In this document: positions 10,020 through 20,320 of the stretch, in pieces | Position numbering within the stretch: the stretch's first letter is position 1 | Layout: each line of letters starts with the position of its first letter | Assembly (NCBI GenBank): GCA_034231615.1 | Contig: CM067298.1 | Span: 35,532,127-35,596,126, forward strand | DNA: 64,000 nucleotides | Direction: 5' to 3' | From: Meghimatium bilineatum | Lineage: Eukaryota; Mollusca; Gastropoda; Stylommatophora; Philomycidae | Made by a program: the position numbers and the translations under genes | The notes under the pieces: generated by a model | Databases searched by the model: none | Seen by the model: only the letters and a program-made list of their open reading frames with translations | What the model was told of the DNA's origin: nothing

Positions 10020-10290
10020 CAACAAAGATTATCGCCTGCCAAAGATACTTCTCTAGGATGAGTTCCAGAAGGGCATAATTTCTCAAGTTTGCCAAAAATC
10101 GTGCTACAGGGACTCGTTAAAGACCTCACTGAAAGCCTTTGAAATATACAAATATACATGGGAAGAACGTGCACAAATTAAAGCTACATGGCGCTCTATT
10201 AAAAAAGACAGCATATTGTGAAAAGAGGAGAAATGCATTAGATAACAACGGAGAGTAGCCAGAAAGTTGTGGATAGACCAAAAAAAACAA
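10020..10290 (+). pseudogene. LINE C-terminal relic
   Basis: The plus strand encodes, across frame breaks, FAKNRATG, then LKTSLKAFEI and TWEERAQIKATWRSIKKD and KEEK. This resembles the conserved LINE tail of type YKDxLKxxLKxxxIxxxxWExxAxDRxxWRxxI. Several stops. Inferred from memory of the family layout, not aligned. Confidence 0.45.
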
Positions 10291-10739
10291 CATCTAAAGT
10301 GGTCATCCTATGTCGAACTGTCCATGGACATTAACAGCCATGGACATTATTCGTCATCTACGAGTTCAGACTCAAGGATATAACTCTAACTGAATTTCAA
10401 ATGTGGATGTAACAAATGGTCATCATCACTTGTGATGGATGAACAACACACTCGGGTTTCCATATTAAATGCTTCACTTTCAACGAAACGGCAGCCGCCT
10501 GCCGAAAGTAGCACTAACAACATGTAACTCCGTAGCTCGAATCGATAGTTCATAGGTGTTTTTTTTTTAATGCGCTTTGTAACCAAGATCTCGCTGTTGG
10601 ATTCAAACACGTGACCTCTTGAACGCAAGGTAAACGGCTTAAAGGTGAAATGTTAAAGTTGTTAAATGACCCTCTTGCTGTAAATGAGGCAAAAGATAAT
10701 CGTTCGTTCTTGCTATTTGCTATCTCCTGCCGTCGTTCT

Positions 10740-11018
10740 TCTTCTTCTTCTGCGTTCGTTCTCAAACTCCTGCAGATTAGCAGGATGTAGTCCGGAGAAC
10801 GGAATGCGTTGTGTCATGGTTTACATAATTGCTGCGATATCTGTGCCTTTCGGCCTGACACATCCGACTTCAGCATGGCTTTGGGTCACTGACCCTATAT
10901 GGGATGGGACAGCCAACTCCATCCCATAACCTCCTTAGTCGCCTTTTACGACATGCGTGGAAGGTAAACAGTGTTGCTATTATTTTCTCCCCTTTCGGGC
11001 CCTGGCAACACAAGTGCA
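10740..11018 (+). mobile_element. SINE B copy
   Basis: Full copy from TTCTTCTTCTGCGTTCGTTC to GGCAACACAAG, containing GGAACGGAATGCGTTGTGTC and TATATGGGATGGGACAGCC. A perfect 11-bp direct repeat GCCGTCGTTCT lies at 10729-10739 and 11019-11029, though on the tail side it overlaps the TTC run. Confidence 0.9.
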
Positions 11019-11029
11019 GCCGTCGTTCT

Positions 11030-11272
11030 GAAGCTTCTGCATATTAATGGAATGTAGCCCTGAGAAATACGTCATCTTTACATCTTTTATTCGATATCTG
11101 CGCCTATCGGCCTGACACATCCGACTTCAGCGTGGCTTTTGGATAATTTTTATGCTGTATGGGAAGGTACAGCTAACGCCACCACAAAAAACCTCCTTAG
11201 TTGCCTCTTACGACCCGCATGGAAGGTAAGTAATGTTGCTATTCTTTGCTCCCATTTTCGGGCCCCGTCAAA
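11030..11272 (+). mobile_element. Degenerate SINE B copy
   Basis: GATATCTGCGCCTATCGG, CCTGACACATCCGACTTC, AACCTCCTTAGTTGCCTC and TTTTCGGGCCCCGTCAA follow SINE B order with many substitutions. It lies directly after the intact copy and is older than it. Confidence 0.7.
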
Positions 11273-11290
11273 GAACTGGAGTACCTATTC

Positions 11291-11465
11291 ATTCTTCTTC
11301 TTCTTCTTCTTCTTCAACGTTCATTATCAAACTCCCGCTGGATCTCTCTTGTAGCAGGACAATTATCCTACTAGATTACCTGCAGGATGAGTCTAGAGAA
11401 TGAAAATGCGTTGTGTCGACGTTTTATTTGCGCCAATGGCCCATCCGTCTTTGGTGGACATTTCT
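11291..11465 (+). mobile_element. SINE A copy
   Basis: A long (TTC)n run of about nine units, then AACGTTCATTATCAAACTCC, TCTCTTGTAGCAGGACAATT, GAGAATGAAAATGCGTTG and CCATCCGTCTTTGGTGG. Target-site duplication not clear. It sits between two SINE B relics. Confidence 0.8.
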
Positions 11466-11477
11466 GTCATTTAAAAA

Positions 11478-11745
11478 CAACGTTCGTGTGTTGCCGTTTG
11501 TCAGGAAAAAGTAGAGCAAGCAATAGCAATACTGTGTCTGCCTTGTGTGCATGAGGCAACTAAAGAGGTTTGGAATGAAATTATATGTCACATAGGATAA
11601 ATCAAAATTACCCAATAGCCAAATTCAAGTCGAATGTATCAGGCCACAGTGCACAGATATCACTGTCACACTGTAAACCATGACACAGCACAGTCCGTTC
11701 TTCGGACTACTTCTTGCTTGAGTTTGAGAACGAACGCAAATGACG
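11478..11745 (-). mobile_element. Degenerate SINE B copy
   Basis: GTTCGTGTGTTGCCG, GCAATAGCAATACTGTGTC, TCAAGTCGAATGTATCAGG, CTGTAAACCATGACACAGC and GAGTTTGAGAACGAACGC are in SINE B order, minus orientation, full length but diverged. Confidence 0.7.
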
Positions 11746-12236
11746 ACAAAAAATATTAAACTTATTCTATAAGGCACAATTATACAGATTAGAACGGATG
11801 GCTTATTAGGTGCTGGTGACCTTATTTTCCATATTCATCGTGCCTCTTTTCCCCATGTTTTTTTTCTTTTCATTTCTTCAAAGCAAGACAAACGTTTCCG
11901 ACCAGACTTTCAGGTTACGGGTGTGTTTATACCACGCTGTTGATTAGAATTACTGAACTCAAAGCGAGATATCTCCACAGCAGCAAATAATGATATGGAA
12001 ATGAGTTCAACGTTAACGGCAGTCTGTACGGTTTAATTCAACGGGAGATGTTGTGAAGTGCCAATTATGTGATTTGCAGGGTTGTGAGTTGGTGATAATT
12101 AGGCTATTGTTGGGACCGTGTGCATACAAGGCAGGGAAGGGTAGTTGGTGATCGCTAGTGTAGAATGTGTGCTAAATGCATGAAAACTAAGGAACCAGTT
12201 GAGGATTGGGGGGGGGGGGGGTGGGGTATTCTAAAA

Positions 12237-13360
12237 TAGTGGTTCTCAGTATTGTTTTTCTCCTCGACCACTTTGGGGACACTTTTTTTTTGCCGTTGTC
12301 CATATTTACGCAATGTGCAACCGAGGCCTGGACTTCTAGTGCATAGATGAGTGACAATGTCTTCTTTCCAAGTATGACATAGGAGGCTACCAAGGAAAGT
12401 TGAGGCATTAGCTGACAATTTGTCACCTGTGGAAACAATCATCATAGTCACTGCATGTCCTGTCTCTATTTCTTAGGTTTTCTGCAAAATGCAAAATTAT
12501 CCACATGAATAAAGAAGAGATGCAGGCAGGCAAAAACTGTGCACTTTTTGTCCATCTGTGGCTGACTTTTATGTGGCTGGGAATGTTAGATGTACCATAC
12601 CATCACTGCAGATTGACCAACAAATCTGATATAATAATGATGAACTAGTTATCCCATAAGTATATGATACGCTGCTGCGCGATCATGAGATACTGTGGCA
12701 CAGGAATGCCAGACTTCGGGAACTACACATGCGTCCATAAACCCCACTAACACAACCATGTCTTTCAAAAAACAAACCTTATACAAAATAATAAATGCCA
12801 ACAAACCGTATACAAAATAATAAATGTCAGCAAACCTTATACAAAATATTAAATGTCAGCAAACCTTATACAAAGTAATAAATGTTAACAAACCTTATAC
12901 AAAATAATAAATATCAGCAAAACTTATACAATATATTAAATGTTAACAAACTTTATACAAAATAATAAATGTTAACAAACCTTATACAAAATAATAAATG
13001 TCAGCAAACCTAATACGACTTCGGGTCTCATTTCGGCAACTCAACTGAGGAGGACATGTACTTTTGTTAAGAAGGCTATGGGTTGTCAAGAATTACCTGC
13101 TGACTGATAAAGGGATAACTTCATCATCCGTGCCCCCCCCCCCCCCAAATGCAAAAGAAAACAAAAGGTTGTTCGCTTTCTTTTCAGGTCTCATATGTTT
13201 TTTAAGGTGTATATAATATAACTTGTTATTTATCATTCAAATTATTATCTTCCCGTGTCCCCCATATATGTCTTCCAATTTCAAAATTATTCCCGTGGTT
13301 TCCCCTTTCAAGTCAATGTGGCACTCATGGGAGCCATATGACCCACGTTAAGAACCACTG
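12237..13360. mobile_element. Non-autonomous hAT-like element, 1.1 kb
   Basis: The left end TAGTGGTTCTCAGTATTG and right end CCCACGTTAAGAACCACTG pair as terminal inverted repeats (CAGTGGTTCTTAAC type, common in hAT elements). Flanking 8-mers are TTCTAAAA (12229-12236) and GTCTAGAA (13361-13368), 6 of 8. No transposase frame is present. The interior holds a 29-bp tandem array and G/C homopolymers. End assignment is by eye. Confidence 0.5.
12765..13012. repeat. 29-bp minisatellite
   Basis: About eight units around CCTTATACAAAATAATAAAT plus GTCAGCAAA or GTTAACAAA. The two spacer variants alternate irregularly. Lies within the hAT-like element at 12237-13360. Confidence 0.85.
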
Positions 13361-13493
13361 GTCTAGAATGTCTGCTAAGCACGTTTTAGGCAAGGACTCA
13401 AGTTTCTTATTGCTAGCTTAGAATGTGTTTTAGTGCACACTAAGCAACGGCTGCAATTAGTGCTAGTCTGTTTCTGCTAAGCCACAGTTCTCT

Positions 13494-13560
13494 AGATCAG
13501 GGCCGTAGATTTTAGTTTCGTAAGAGAATAAGGGGTTCAGAAAAGGGTTTACCGAAAAAG
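13494..13560 (-). repeat. Terminal fragment of repeat I
   Basis: GATCAGGGCCGTAG and the following TTTTAGTTTCG are the reverse complement of the right end of repeat I (15620-15650, CTGCGGCCCTGATC; 32550-32582). CAGGGCC is a common outer terminus of hAT-like elements. Confidence 0.3.
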
Positions 13561-13833
13561 AAACTAATTAGCCCCGTTCTTGTAGAATTTTGATTATCTT
13601 TGAGAAATCTATTACGCCAGTGGTTGCCGGGTGCTTTTACTTGTTTCCTAGTAATAAATGGATTTCTATTTTCCTAAATGGAGAGCCATGTTCGAATGCT
13701 AATCCCTATCCAATCTACGGGCTTGATGTAATGCAATGATATACTACACGATTTTCTACGTCGCGGTTACTGTTGATTGAAAACACACACTGCCGAAATT
13801 GTCTTTATACACGACTGCCAACGATATAAGAGC

Positions 13834-13915
13834 TACTGGGTAATGGAAAATGAAGCCTTCTTAATAATTCATTTGGGTCATTTTAAAAGGCTTGATTTTC
13901 CATTAGCCAATAGGT
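13834..13915. mobile_element. MITE family H, short copy
   Basis: The left arm TACTGGGTAATGGAAAATG and right arm GATTTTCCATTAGCCAATAG are inverted repeats separated by about 40 bases. The same arms (CCTATTGGTTAATGGAAAAT) bound the element at 52658-52822. No duplication of the target is clear. Confidence 0.5.
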
Positions 13916-14035
13916 ATTATATTGCAGAGGGTCAAATTAATAGTACTTATGATATTTTCATATATTTTGGGGAATCACTTGTGAAAAATGGAGACCTTCG
14001 TTATTCACGTCTGTGGACTCATTGGAAATAATTTA

Positions 14036-14307
14036 TCTTATCTTATCTTATCTTATCTTATCTTATCTTATCATCTCATCTCATCTCATCTCATCTCATC
14101 TCATCTCATCTCATCTCATCTCATCTCATCTCATCTCATCTCATCTCATCTCATCTCATCTCATCTCATCTCATCTCATCTCATCTCATCTCATCTCATC
14201 TCATCTCATCTCATCTCATCTCATCTCATCTCATCTCATCTCATCTCATCTCATCTCATCTCATCTCATCTCATCTCATCTCATCTCATCTCATCTCATC
14301 TCATCTC

Positions 14308-14389
<82 letters not shown>

Positions 14390-14390
14390 A
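14036..14390. repeat. Compound microsatellite: CTTAT, CTCAT, CTAT runs
   Basis: About seven CTTAT units, then roughly 48 CTCAT/TCATC pentamers, then about 20 TCTA tetramers. It is continuous with the (ATAG)n tail of the minus-strand LINE starting at 14391. The two long plus-strand open frames here are repeat artefacts. Confidence 0.97.
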
Positions 14391-14957
14391 CGCTGTGACC
14401 CTTGTTTGCCTTACGGCATCAGGGGTGGAAGAGTTCTCTGGAGATGGCCTTCTTGTGCGCTGTTTGTAAGCTTGCTCCTGTGGCTTCTATGATTTCTGTG
14501 ATCCATCTCTTACATGGTCTTCCTCTGGTTTTATAGCCGTTGGATATGTGTCATTGCTATCTGTGGCATACTGTCTGTTGGCAGTCTGGTAGCGTATGAA
14601 AACCACTTGATCTGTTGTCTCTTCGTGTGTTCCAATACTGGTATTGTTTTGGTTATCTGTCTGATGTTATCGTTTGTTTCTAATTCTATCTCTTAATGAC
14701 ACTCCCAATATTCTTCGTAGACATGTCATTTCTGCTGTCACTATTTTTGTTTTGTCTTGTGCTGTCACTATCCAGTTTTGGCACTGGTAGCATAGTGATG
14801 GAATAATAATAGTCTTGTATAATGCAACTTTAGTGTCTATGTTTACATATTTGTTCTTAAAAATAACGTGATTTTCATTTAATTGTCGACATAAAGTATG
14901 CACTACGTGACCAATGAAACTCACGGGAAAACTCACAAGAGACGATCCGACAGGCAT
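14391..14957 (-). pseudogene. LINE 3' portion, RTE/CR1-like, GATA tail
   Basis: A minus frame (14667-14957) encodes NIDTKVALYKTIIIPSLCYQ and TCLRRILGVSLRDRIRNKR, the thumb-side block after the RT catalytic core of RTE/CR1-type LINEs. Further on (14400-14660), in other frames, come EHTKRQQIKWFSYATRLPTD and similar. Frame breaks and stops show it is dead. The minus-strand 3' end AGGGTCACAGCGTATAGAT runs into the microsatellite. Confidence 0.75.
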
Positions 14958-14997
14958 TTAGTTAGAGACATCTATGGGGGTTTGAAGTAATACATTT

Positions 14998-15090
14998 GGC
15001 TGTCCATCTCATAGAAGGTAAAAGTGATCCATATGCTATGCTAAAGTCGGATATCATCCGAACGACGCAGAAATCGCAGCAAATCTCGTA
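14998..15090 (-). mobile_element. SINE B core fragment
   Basis: TATGCTAAAGTCGGATATCA and ACGACGCAGAAATCGCAGC match the SINE B core (GCTGAAGTCGGATGTGTCAG, GCGCAGATATCGCAGC). Head and tail are missing. Confidence 0.5.
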
Positions 15091-15650
15091 CATATGGGGG
15101 TGGGGCTATGTGTTAGTGTTTTCAATTCTCCCCTCCCCCAGCAAATCAGAATGTGATTTTAAATACTAGGTATTTAGTCAAAAGGTGGGTAAAACCTCTA
15201 CTTTAAAAAAATGTCACAATAACGTCATCGCATTTTCTAATCTATCTATGCGCTGAAACCCTTTGTTGCCTTTCGGCGTCAGGGGTAGAAGAGTTTTCTA
15301 GAGACGGCCCTCTTGTGTGCTGAGTATATTGTGGAATTTGTCGCCTCTTTTATTTCTGTGGTCCATCGTTTTCGTGGTCGGTCTCTAGGTCTGCCTTCAC
15401 TGTATCTGTGTAGCATAGCTTGCTGTGGTATGCTGTCTGATGGTAGTCTGCTGATGTGTGCAAACCATTTGATCTGTTGTCTCTTTGATGTATTCTAAGA
15501 TTGGGGTTCTGCCGGTTCGGTTTTGTTTTTTGTCGTATGTCCTCATTCTTCACCCTGTCATTTTCTAATCAAAATGAAGATATTACACACAAAATAACGG
15601 GCGAACTCTGTTTAGGTCAAATATCCTCCTTAATGAAAACGATTCTGCGG
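15091..15650 (+). repeat. Repeat I copy split by a LINE
   Basis: The left part (15106-15241: AATCAGAATGTGATTTTAAA, ACTAGGTATTTAGTCAAAAG) and right part (15559-15650: TATTACACACAAAATAACGG, CTTAATGAAAACGATTC) match 38095-38350 in order. The LINE fragment at 15242-15558 sits between them with an 11-bp duplication. Confidence 0.5.
15242..15558 (-). mobile_element. LINE 3' end insertion, GATA tail
   Basis: Third copy of the GATA-tailed LINE 3' end. On the minus strand it ends AAGGGTTTCAGCGCATAGAT plus AGAT. Perfect 11-bp direct repeats CATTTTCTAAT lie at 15231-15241 and 15559-15569. Coding remnants include CATTTGATCTGTTGTCTC on the plus strand, as in the 14391-14957 copy. Confidence 0.75.
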
Positions 15651-15745
15651 CCCTGATCGCAGCTAAGCTGTAAACCGTGACACAACGCATTACGTTCTCT
15701 GGACTGCACTCTTATAATCTGCAGAAGTCTGATCATGAACAAAGA
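15650..15745 (-). mobile_element. SINE B 3' fragment
   Basis: ATCGCAGCTAAGCTGTAAAC, CGTGACACAACGCATTACG and TAATCTGCAGAAGTCTGATC match the tail half of SINE B; the end reads GAACAAAGAAG. Confidence 0.6.
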
Positions 15746-16255
15746 AGTTAACTGTCAGCTGTATTTTTCCGTGTGATTTATTCTATTTTGTTTTGTGAGT
15801 TGTAGAACTGAATACTTCCTGTTCTCTACTCTTAGATATTGATAAACAATTTTACCTGTCCCCGCCCATTATCACTAATAAGCATAAATGTTTGGACAGT
15901 TGTCATGTGTACAAAACAGAAACGTCACGCCCTTGTTCTAAATATAACATGTCTGCACATGTTTTAGTATGTCTTGGACACGAGCATTCTATTTATAGAG
16001 AGATATATCACGCATGAAATGTGTGTAACTGGTTCGGCGTCAGTCCTTCGGTCTATTAATTGCATATTTGGTTAGTTGTATCATCGATTCCTCACACTGA
16101 ATGCGCTGACACAGTTCAGATCGAATACCATCTTAACATCTAGGGTTAGCGGTAATATATCTTCACCCATTGAAAACTCTCGCCGAGGTACTCAACTCTG
16201 ACAAACTGTGATTTGTTCAACCCGTAATGTTTCCCGGTCGTGTGTCTTAAACGTA
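15746..16255. other. No recognisable gene or repeat
   Basis: Nothing coding, and no match to the other repeat families of this window. Confidence 0.5.
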
Positions 16256-16263
16256 TCCCATAT

Positions 16264-16444
16264 CAGCGGTTCGCAAACTTGCAATCGCGGGCTCTCATTA
16301 AATACTTATTTCTCTGCTGCGGACAATCAAAATATCTGTCCATTTATTTTTTTATGTAAATGCACAGGCTCTTAATATTTCTTCAAGTCTTCCGGACCCA
16401 TAAGGATTCCTAAGGGAGCGTGGACTATAGTTTAAGAACCGATG
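16264..16444. mobile_element. hAT-like MITE
   Basis: 181 bp. Ends CAGCGGTTCGCAAACTTG and CTATAGTTTAAGAACCGATG (inverted: CATCGGTTCTTAAACTATAG). Flanking 8-mers TCCCATAT (16256-16263) and TCCTATGT (16445-16452) agree at 6 of 8. Interior non-coding. Confidence 0.55.
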
Positions 16445-16892
16445 TCCTATGTCAATAGTGTCATGTTCTGAGACAAATTAAAGCAGTGTCAAATAATGAG
16501 AGTACAGAAACTACAGAGGACAAGAAAACAGTCATTCAATATACCCTTTGGAAACATCTGGATTTTGCAGATGTGGTATTATGTCCCACTGTGACAATCA
16601 TTCAATAGAAACTATATACCCTACATTACAAACTCAGCACAATTGTTTGACTAAATATCAACATGAATAAAACTAAGGTGATGATTTTTGCAATACCATC
16701 AATGATAGTTATGCGACAATATCATATGAAGCGATTGAAGAAAGGGAAAAAAGACATAGAACATAGATTTGTTCTAGTTCGTTGTTTCTTGATAGAGGTC
16801 CCTATTGGACTGTAACGTGGAAAAAGTTCTTATTCCTTTTTATATAATTTCTCATTGGTATTATATTTGTTATTTATTAGTTATATTAGAAA

Positions 16893-17095
16893 CCACAAGT
16901 CCGGCTCAGTGCCGGAGTGGTACAGGGCCCATTTGTGACGGCCAAGATACCGAGTTCGATCCCCGCCACAGGCAATTGTGCATCCGGACCGTTCAGAAAG
17001 CACTGGCAAACTACTGAACGTATTTATATTGCCTAGAAAATCACTACAGCCAAAAAATGCTGGATTGATAGTCACGTCTGGAATAGGATATACTA
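16893..17095 (+). repeat. tRNA-derived SINE (family C)
   Basis: GCTCAGTGCCGGAGTGGTAC holds a box A-like motif and GAGTTCGATCCCCGCC a box B-like one. The body reads AATTGTGCATCCGGACCG, TTCAGAAAGCACTGGCAAAC and CTAGAAAATCACTACAGCC. The best preserved of the three family C copies. Confidence 0.7.
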
Positions 17096-17279
17096 CAAAT
17101 TAATTAATAATCAGTGGCAATAATACTTTGTCATAAGTGTTAACGATAACTTAGTGTGGCCAAAGCCAAAGCAGTATGTATTGTTTAAAAAATAAATATT
17201 TGTAGAGCGAAGATATAGCCAGATATAGTCTACATATCAAACGCAGGATATTTGATACAAATGTGAAGACAGCAGTATG

Positions 17280-17493
17280 GTATCCCACGTGACTTGTTGG
17301 AGTCAAAAAGGGGAATAAAGAAAAGTAACCATCTTTACCTTCCATGCATGTCGTAAGAAGCTACTATCGAGGTTTTGGAGTGCAGTTAAATGCCACATCC
17401 CACATAGGATGAAAGTGACTCAGAAGCCACATTGAAGGATGACATGCAGGGCCGAAAAGCGCAGATATCGCAGCTAAGCTTTAAACCATGATA
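17280..17493 (-). mobile_element. SINE B, truncated by the 24-bp array
   Basis: Diverged SINE B in head-to-tail order: ATGCATGTCGTAAGAAGC, CCCACATAGGATGAAAGTG, GCCGAAAAGCGCAGATATCG, CAGCTAAGCTTTAAACCATG. At AAACCATGA the SINE stops and the 24-bp array begins, where an intact copy continues CACAACGCATTCCG. Confidence 0.65.
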
Positions 17494-18972
17494 TAACGGT
17501 CTGCATATCTGTTGATATAACGGTCTGCATATTTGTTGATATAGCTGTCTGCATATTTGTTGATATAGCTGTCTGCATATTTGTTGATATAACGGTCTGC
17601 ATATTTGTTGATATAACGGTCTGCATATTTGTTGATATAACGGTCTGTATATTTGTTGATATAACGGTCTGTATATTTGTTGATATAACGGTCTGTATAT
17701 TTGTTGATATAACGGTCTGCATATTTGTTGATATAACGGTCTGCATATTTGTTGATATAACGGTCCGCATATTTGTTGATATAACGGTCTGTATATTTGT
17801 TGATATAACGGTCTGTATATTTGTTGATATAACGGTCTGTATATTTGTTGATATAACGGTCTGCATATTTGTTGATATAACGGTCTGTATATTTGTTGAT
17901 ATAACGGTCTGTATATTTGTTGATATAACGGTCTGTATATTTGTTGATATAACGGTCTGTATATTTGTTGATATAACGGTCTGCATATTTGTTGATATAA
18001 CGGTCTGTATATTTGTTGATATAGCTGTCTGCATATTTGTTGATATAACGGTCTGTATATTTGTTGATATAGCTGTCTGCATATTTGTTGATATAACGGT
18101 CTGCATATTTGTTGATATAACGGTCTGTATATTTGTTGATATAACGGTCTGTATATTTGTTGATATAGCTGTCTGCATATTTGTTGATATAACGGTCTGT
18201 ATATTTGTTGATATAACGGTCTGCATATTTGTTGATATAACGGTCTGCATATTTGTTGATATAACGGTCTGTATATTTGTTGATATAACGGTCTGCATAT
18301 TTGTTGATATAACGGTCTGTATATTTGTTGATATAACGGTCTGTATATTTGTTGATATAACGGTCTGTATATTTGTAGATATAACGGTCTGTATATTTGT
18401 AGATATAACAGTCTGTATATTTGTTGATATAACGGTCTGCATATTTGTTGATATAACGGTCTGTATATTTGTTGATATAACGGTCTGCATATTTGTTGAT
18501 ATAACGGTCTGTATATTTGTTGATATAACGGTCTGTATATTTGTTGATATAGCTGTCTGCATATTTGTTGATATAACGGTCTGCATATTTGTTGATATAA
18601 CGGTCTGTATATTTGTTGATATAACGGTCTGTATATTTGTTGATATAACGGTCTGTATATTTGTTGATATAACGGTCTGTATATTTGTTGATATAGCTGT
18701 CTGCATATTTGTTGATATAACGGTCTGTATATTTGTTGATATAGCTGTCTGCATATTTGTTGATATAACGGTCTGTATATTTGTTGATATAACGGTCTGC
18801 ATATTTGTTGATATAACGGTCTGTATATTTGTTGATATAACGGTCTGCATATTTGTTGATATAACGGTCTGTATATTTGTTGATATAACGGTCTGTATAT
18901 TTGTAGATATAACGGTCTGTATATTTGTAGATATAACAGTCTGCATATATGTTGATATAACGGTCTGCATAT
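17494..18972. repeat. 24-bp minisatellite, about 62 units
   Basis: Unit core ACGGTCTGCATATTTG followed by TTGATATA. Variants are CTGCAT/CTGTAT, AACGGTCT/AGCTGTCT and TTGTTGAT/TTGTAGAT. The double TTGTAGAT...AACAGTCTG signature at about 18371 recurs at about 18899, 528 bp or 22 units on. Two minus frames stay open for 502 and 523 codons only because 24 is divisible by three and the unit has no stop in them. Confidence 0.98.
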
Positions 18973-19059
18973 CGATCAACACTCCTTATCATCATTTCCT
19001 GATTGGTGATTTTATCTGACCAGATTATTTTGGGAAGAGAGCAAGAGGCCACAGAAGAC

Positions 19060-19450
19060 GTCGGTGAACACAGGATATGAAGTCCTTTTGAATAAGTGGA
19101 AGAAGGACAGAATTACACAGAACTGAGAGACTTGCATTTATTACACCGAACAGAGAAACTTAATCCTTACACAGAACCGAGACGCTTACGGCGACAGTGA
19201 GGTCAACGTTTTGTACTGGAAGAATGACTGCATTACACCGAACCGAGAGGCTTACAGTCTTTACATAGAATACAGAAGCCTACAGTAATTATACCAAACC
19301 GAGAGGCTTAAAATGATTACACAGAACCAAGAAGGCGTACAGTGACCGTGAAGTCGGCGTTTTGTATTGGAAGAAGACAGCATTACACACACAGAATCCT
19401 GAGGATTACAGTGACAGTGAGGTGAACGTTTTATAAAGAACACGTGATAC
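19060..19450. repeat. Degenerate ~30-35 bp tandem repeat
   Basis: Recurring ATTACACAGAACYGAGAGGC, TTACAG and GTGAGGTCAACGTTTTGTAY with GGAAGAA spacers. The GTCAACGTTTTGTACTGG / GTCGGCGTTTTGTATTGG / GTGAACGTTTTATA blocks suggest a larger unit made of several small ones. Confidence 0.6.
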
Positions 19451-19589
19451 AGAAGAGGACGAATATTATGTACAGCTTCTTATGACAAATAGTGTTGAAA
19501 ACTGACGGGGGTTATTTGTTTGTTTGTTTGTTTGTTTTGCTCCATTGTAACCATCACGGATATCCGTGCGATTTCCGCCGGAAGCGTGA

Positions 19590-19680
19590 TTACGCTGTGC
19601 CACCGTTATGCGCCTTATAGGCCTAGTACATCCGATTTCGGCATGCCTTGACAATTCGGGTGGGCTACCCTTAGCCTGTG
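19590..19680 (+). repeat. SINE B-core-like relic
   Basis: TATGCGCCTTATAGGCC, TAGTACATCCGATTTCGGC and ATGCC resemble the SINE B core (TGCGCCTTTCGGCCTGACAC, ATCCGACTTCAGCATGGC). Both flanks differ, so this may be a related but distinct family. Confidence 0.35.
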
Positions 19681-19809
19681 ACAGCCTCTATATCTGTCTC
19701 CAGGCACGCGTAGTGGCGACTCTTCGCCCAGACGATTTTTTCTCTCGTCTGACTCGCACGAGGTGTTCCACTGTCTATGAACTACCCTCGTGTAATTGGA
19801 CGTGCTGTG

Positions 19810-20320
19810 CCTGTGCCCATTGGGTACTGAACCGTTTCTCATCCATGAGCCTGGTTCCTTAAGGGGAAGAACTCAACAGAGGAGTTGGACCCTGGCTCTT
19901 TCGCCCTCTTAGCCGAGGTGTCGTTCACCGACATCGTGTACCCCTTGTCCAAGTTCGAGTCTCACACCACGCGTTTTGGAGCAATGCGTTCTCGAGTTGA
20001 TCGTCCTTGTCCCAATAGCGCCTGAGCCCATCAGGTACTGAACCCTTTCTCTCTTCAAGTGTATTTCCGATGTAGGAAAACCTGGCAGTAGAGTTGGGCC
20101 AGGGCTAAATCGTTGTCCCTTTTGTGCCTGAGCCCATCGGGTACGGAACCCTTTCTCTCTGCAAGTGTACTTCCGTTATAGGAAACCTTGACATTAGAGT
20201 TGGGCCAGGACTACCATCGTTGTCCCTTTCTTGCCTAAGCCCATCGGGTACAGAACCCTTTCTCTTCGCGAGCATATTTCCGGTTTAGGAAGGCTCGACA
20301 TTAGAGTTGGATTAGGTCTT
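19810..20320. repeat. 106-bp tandem repeat, four to five units
   Basis: CCTGAGCCCATCRGGTACTG and ACCCTTTCTCTCTKCAAGTG recur at 20021, 20127 and 20234 (periods 106 and 107), with a more diverged unit at 19810, two periods upstream. Each unit ends near TTAGAGTTGGGCCAGG. I cannot assign the family. Confidence 0.7.

Noticed and set aside
10140..10215. Globin-like helix (TWEERAQIKATW)
   Set aside because: Only about 18 residues, followed by a stop. The wider context fits a LINE C-terminal relic better.
16893..17095. Functional tRNA gene
   Set aside because: Box motifs are present but there is no cloverleaf pairing, and two diverged copies share the non-tRNA body; it is a SINE.
17474..19052. Two open frames of 502 and 523 codons as repeat proteins
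   Set aside because: Both lie in the 24-bp array in two different frames of the same strand, as expected for a stop-free unit with period divisible by three. No start context, signal or flanking coding sequence.
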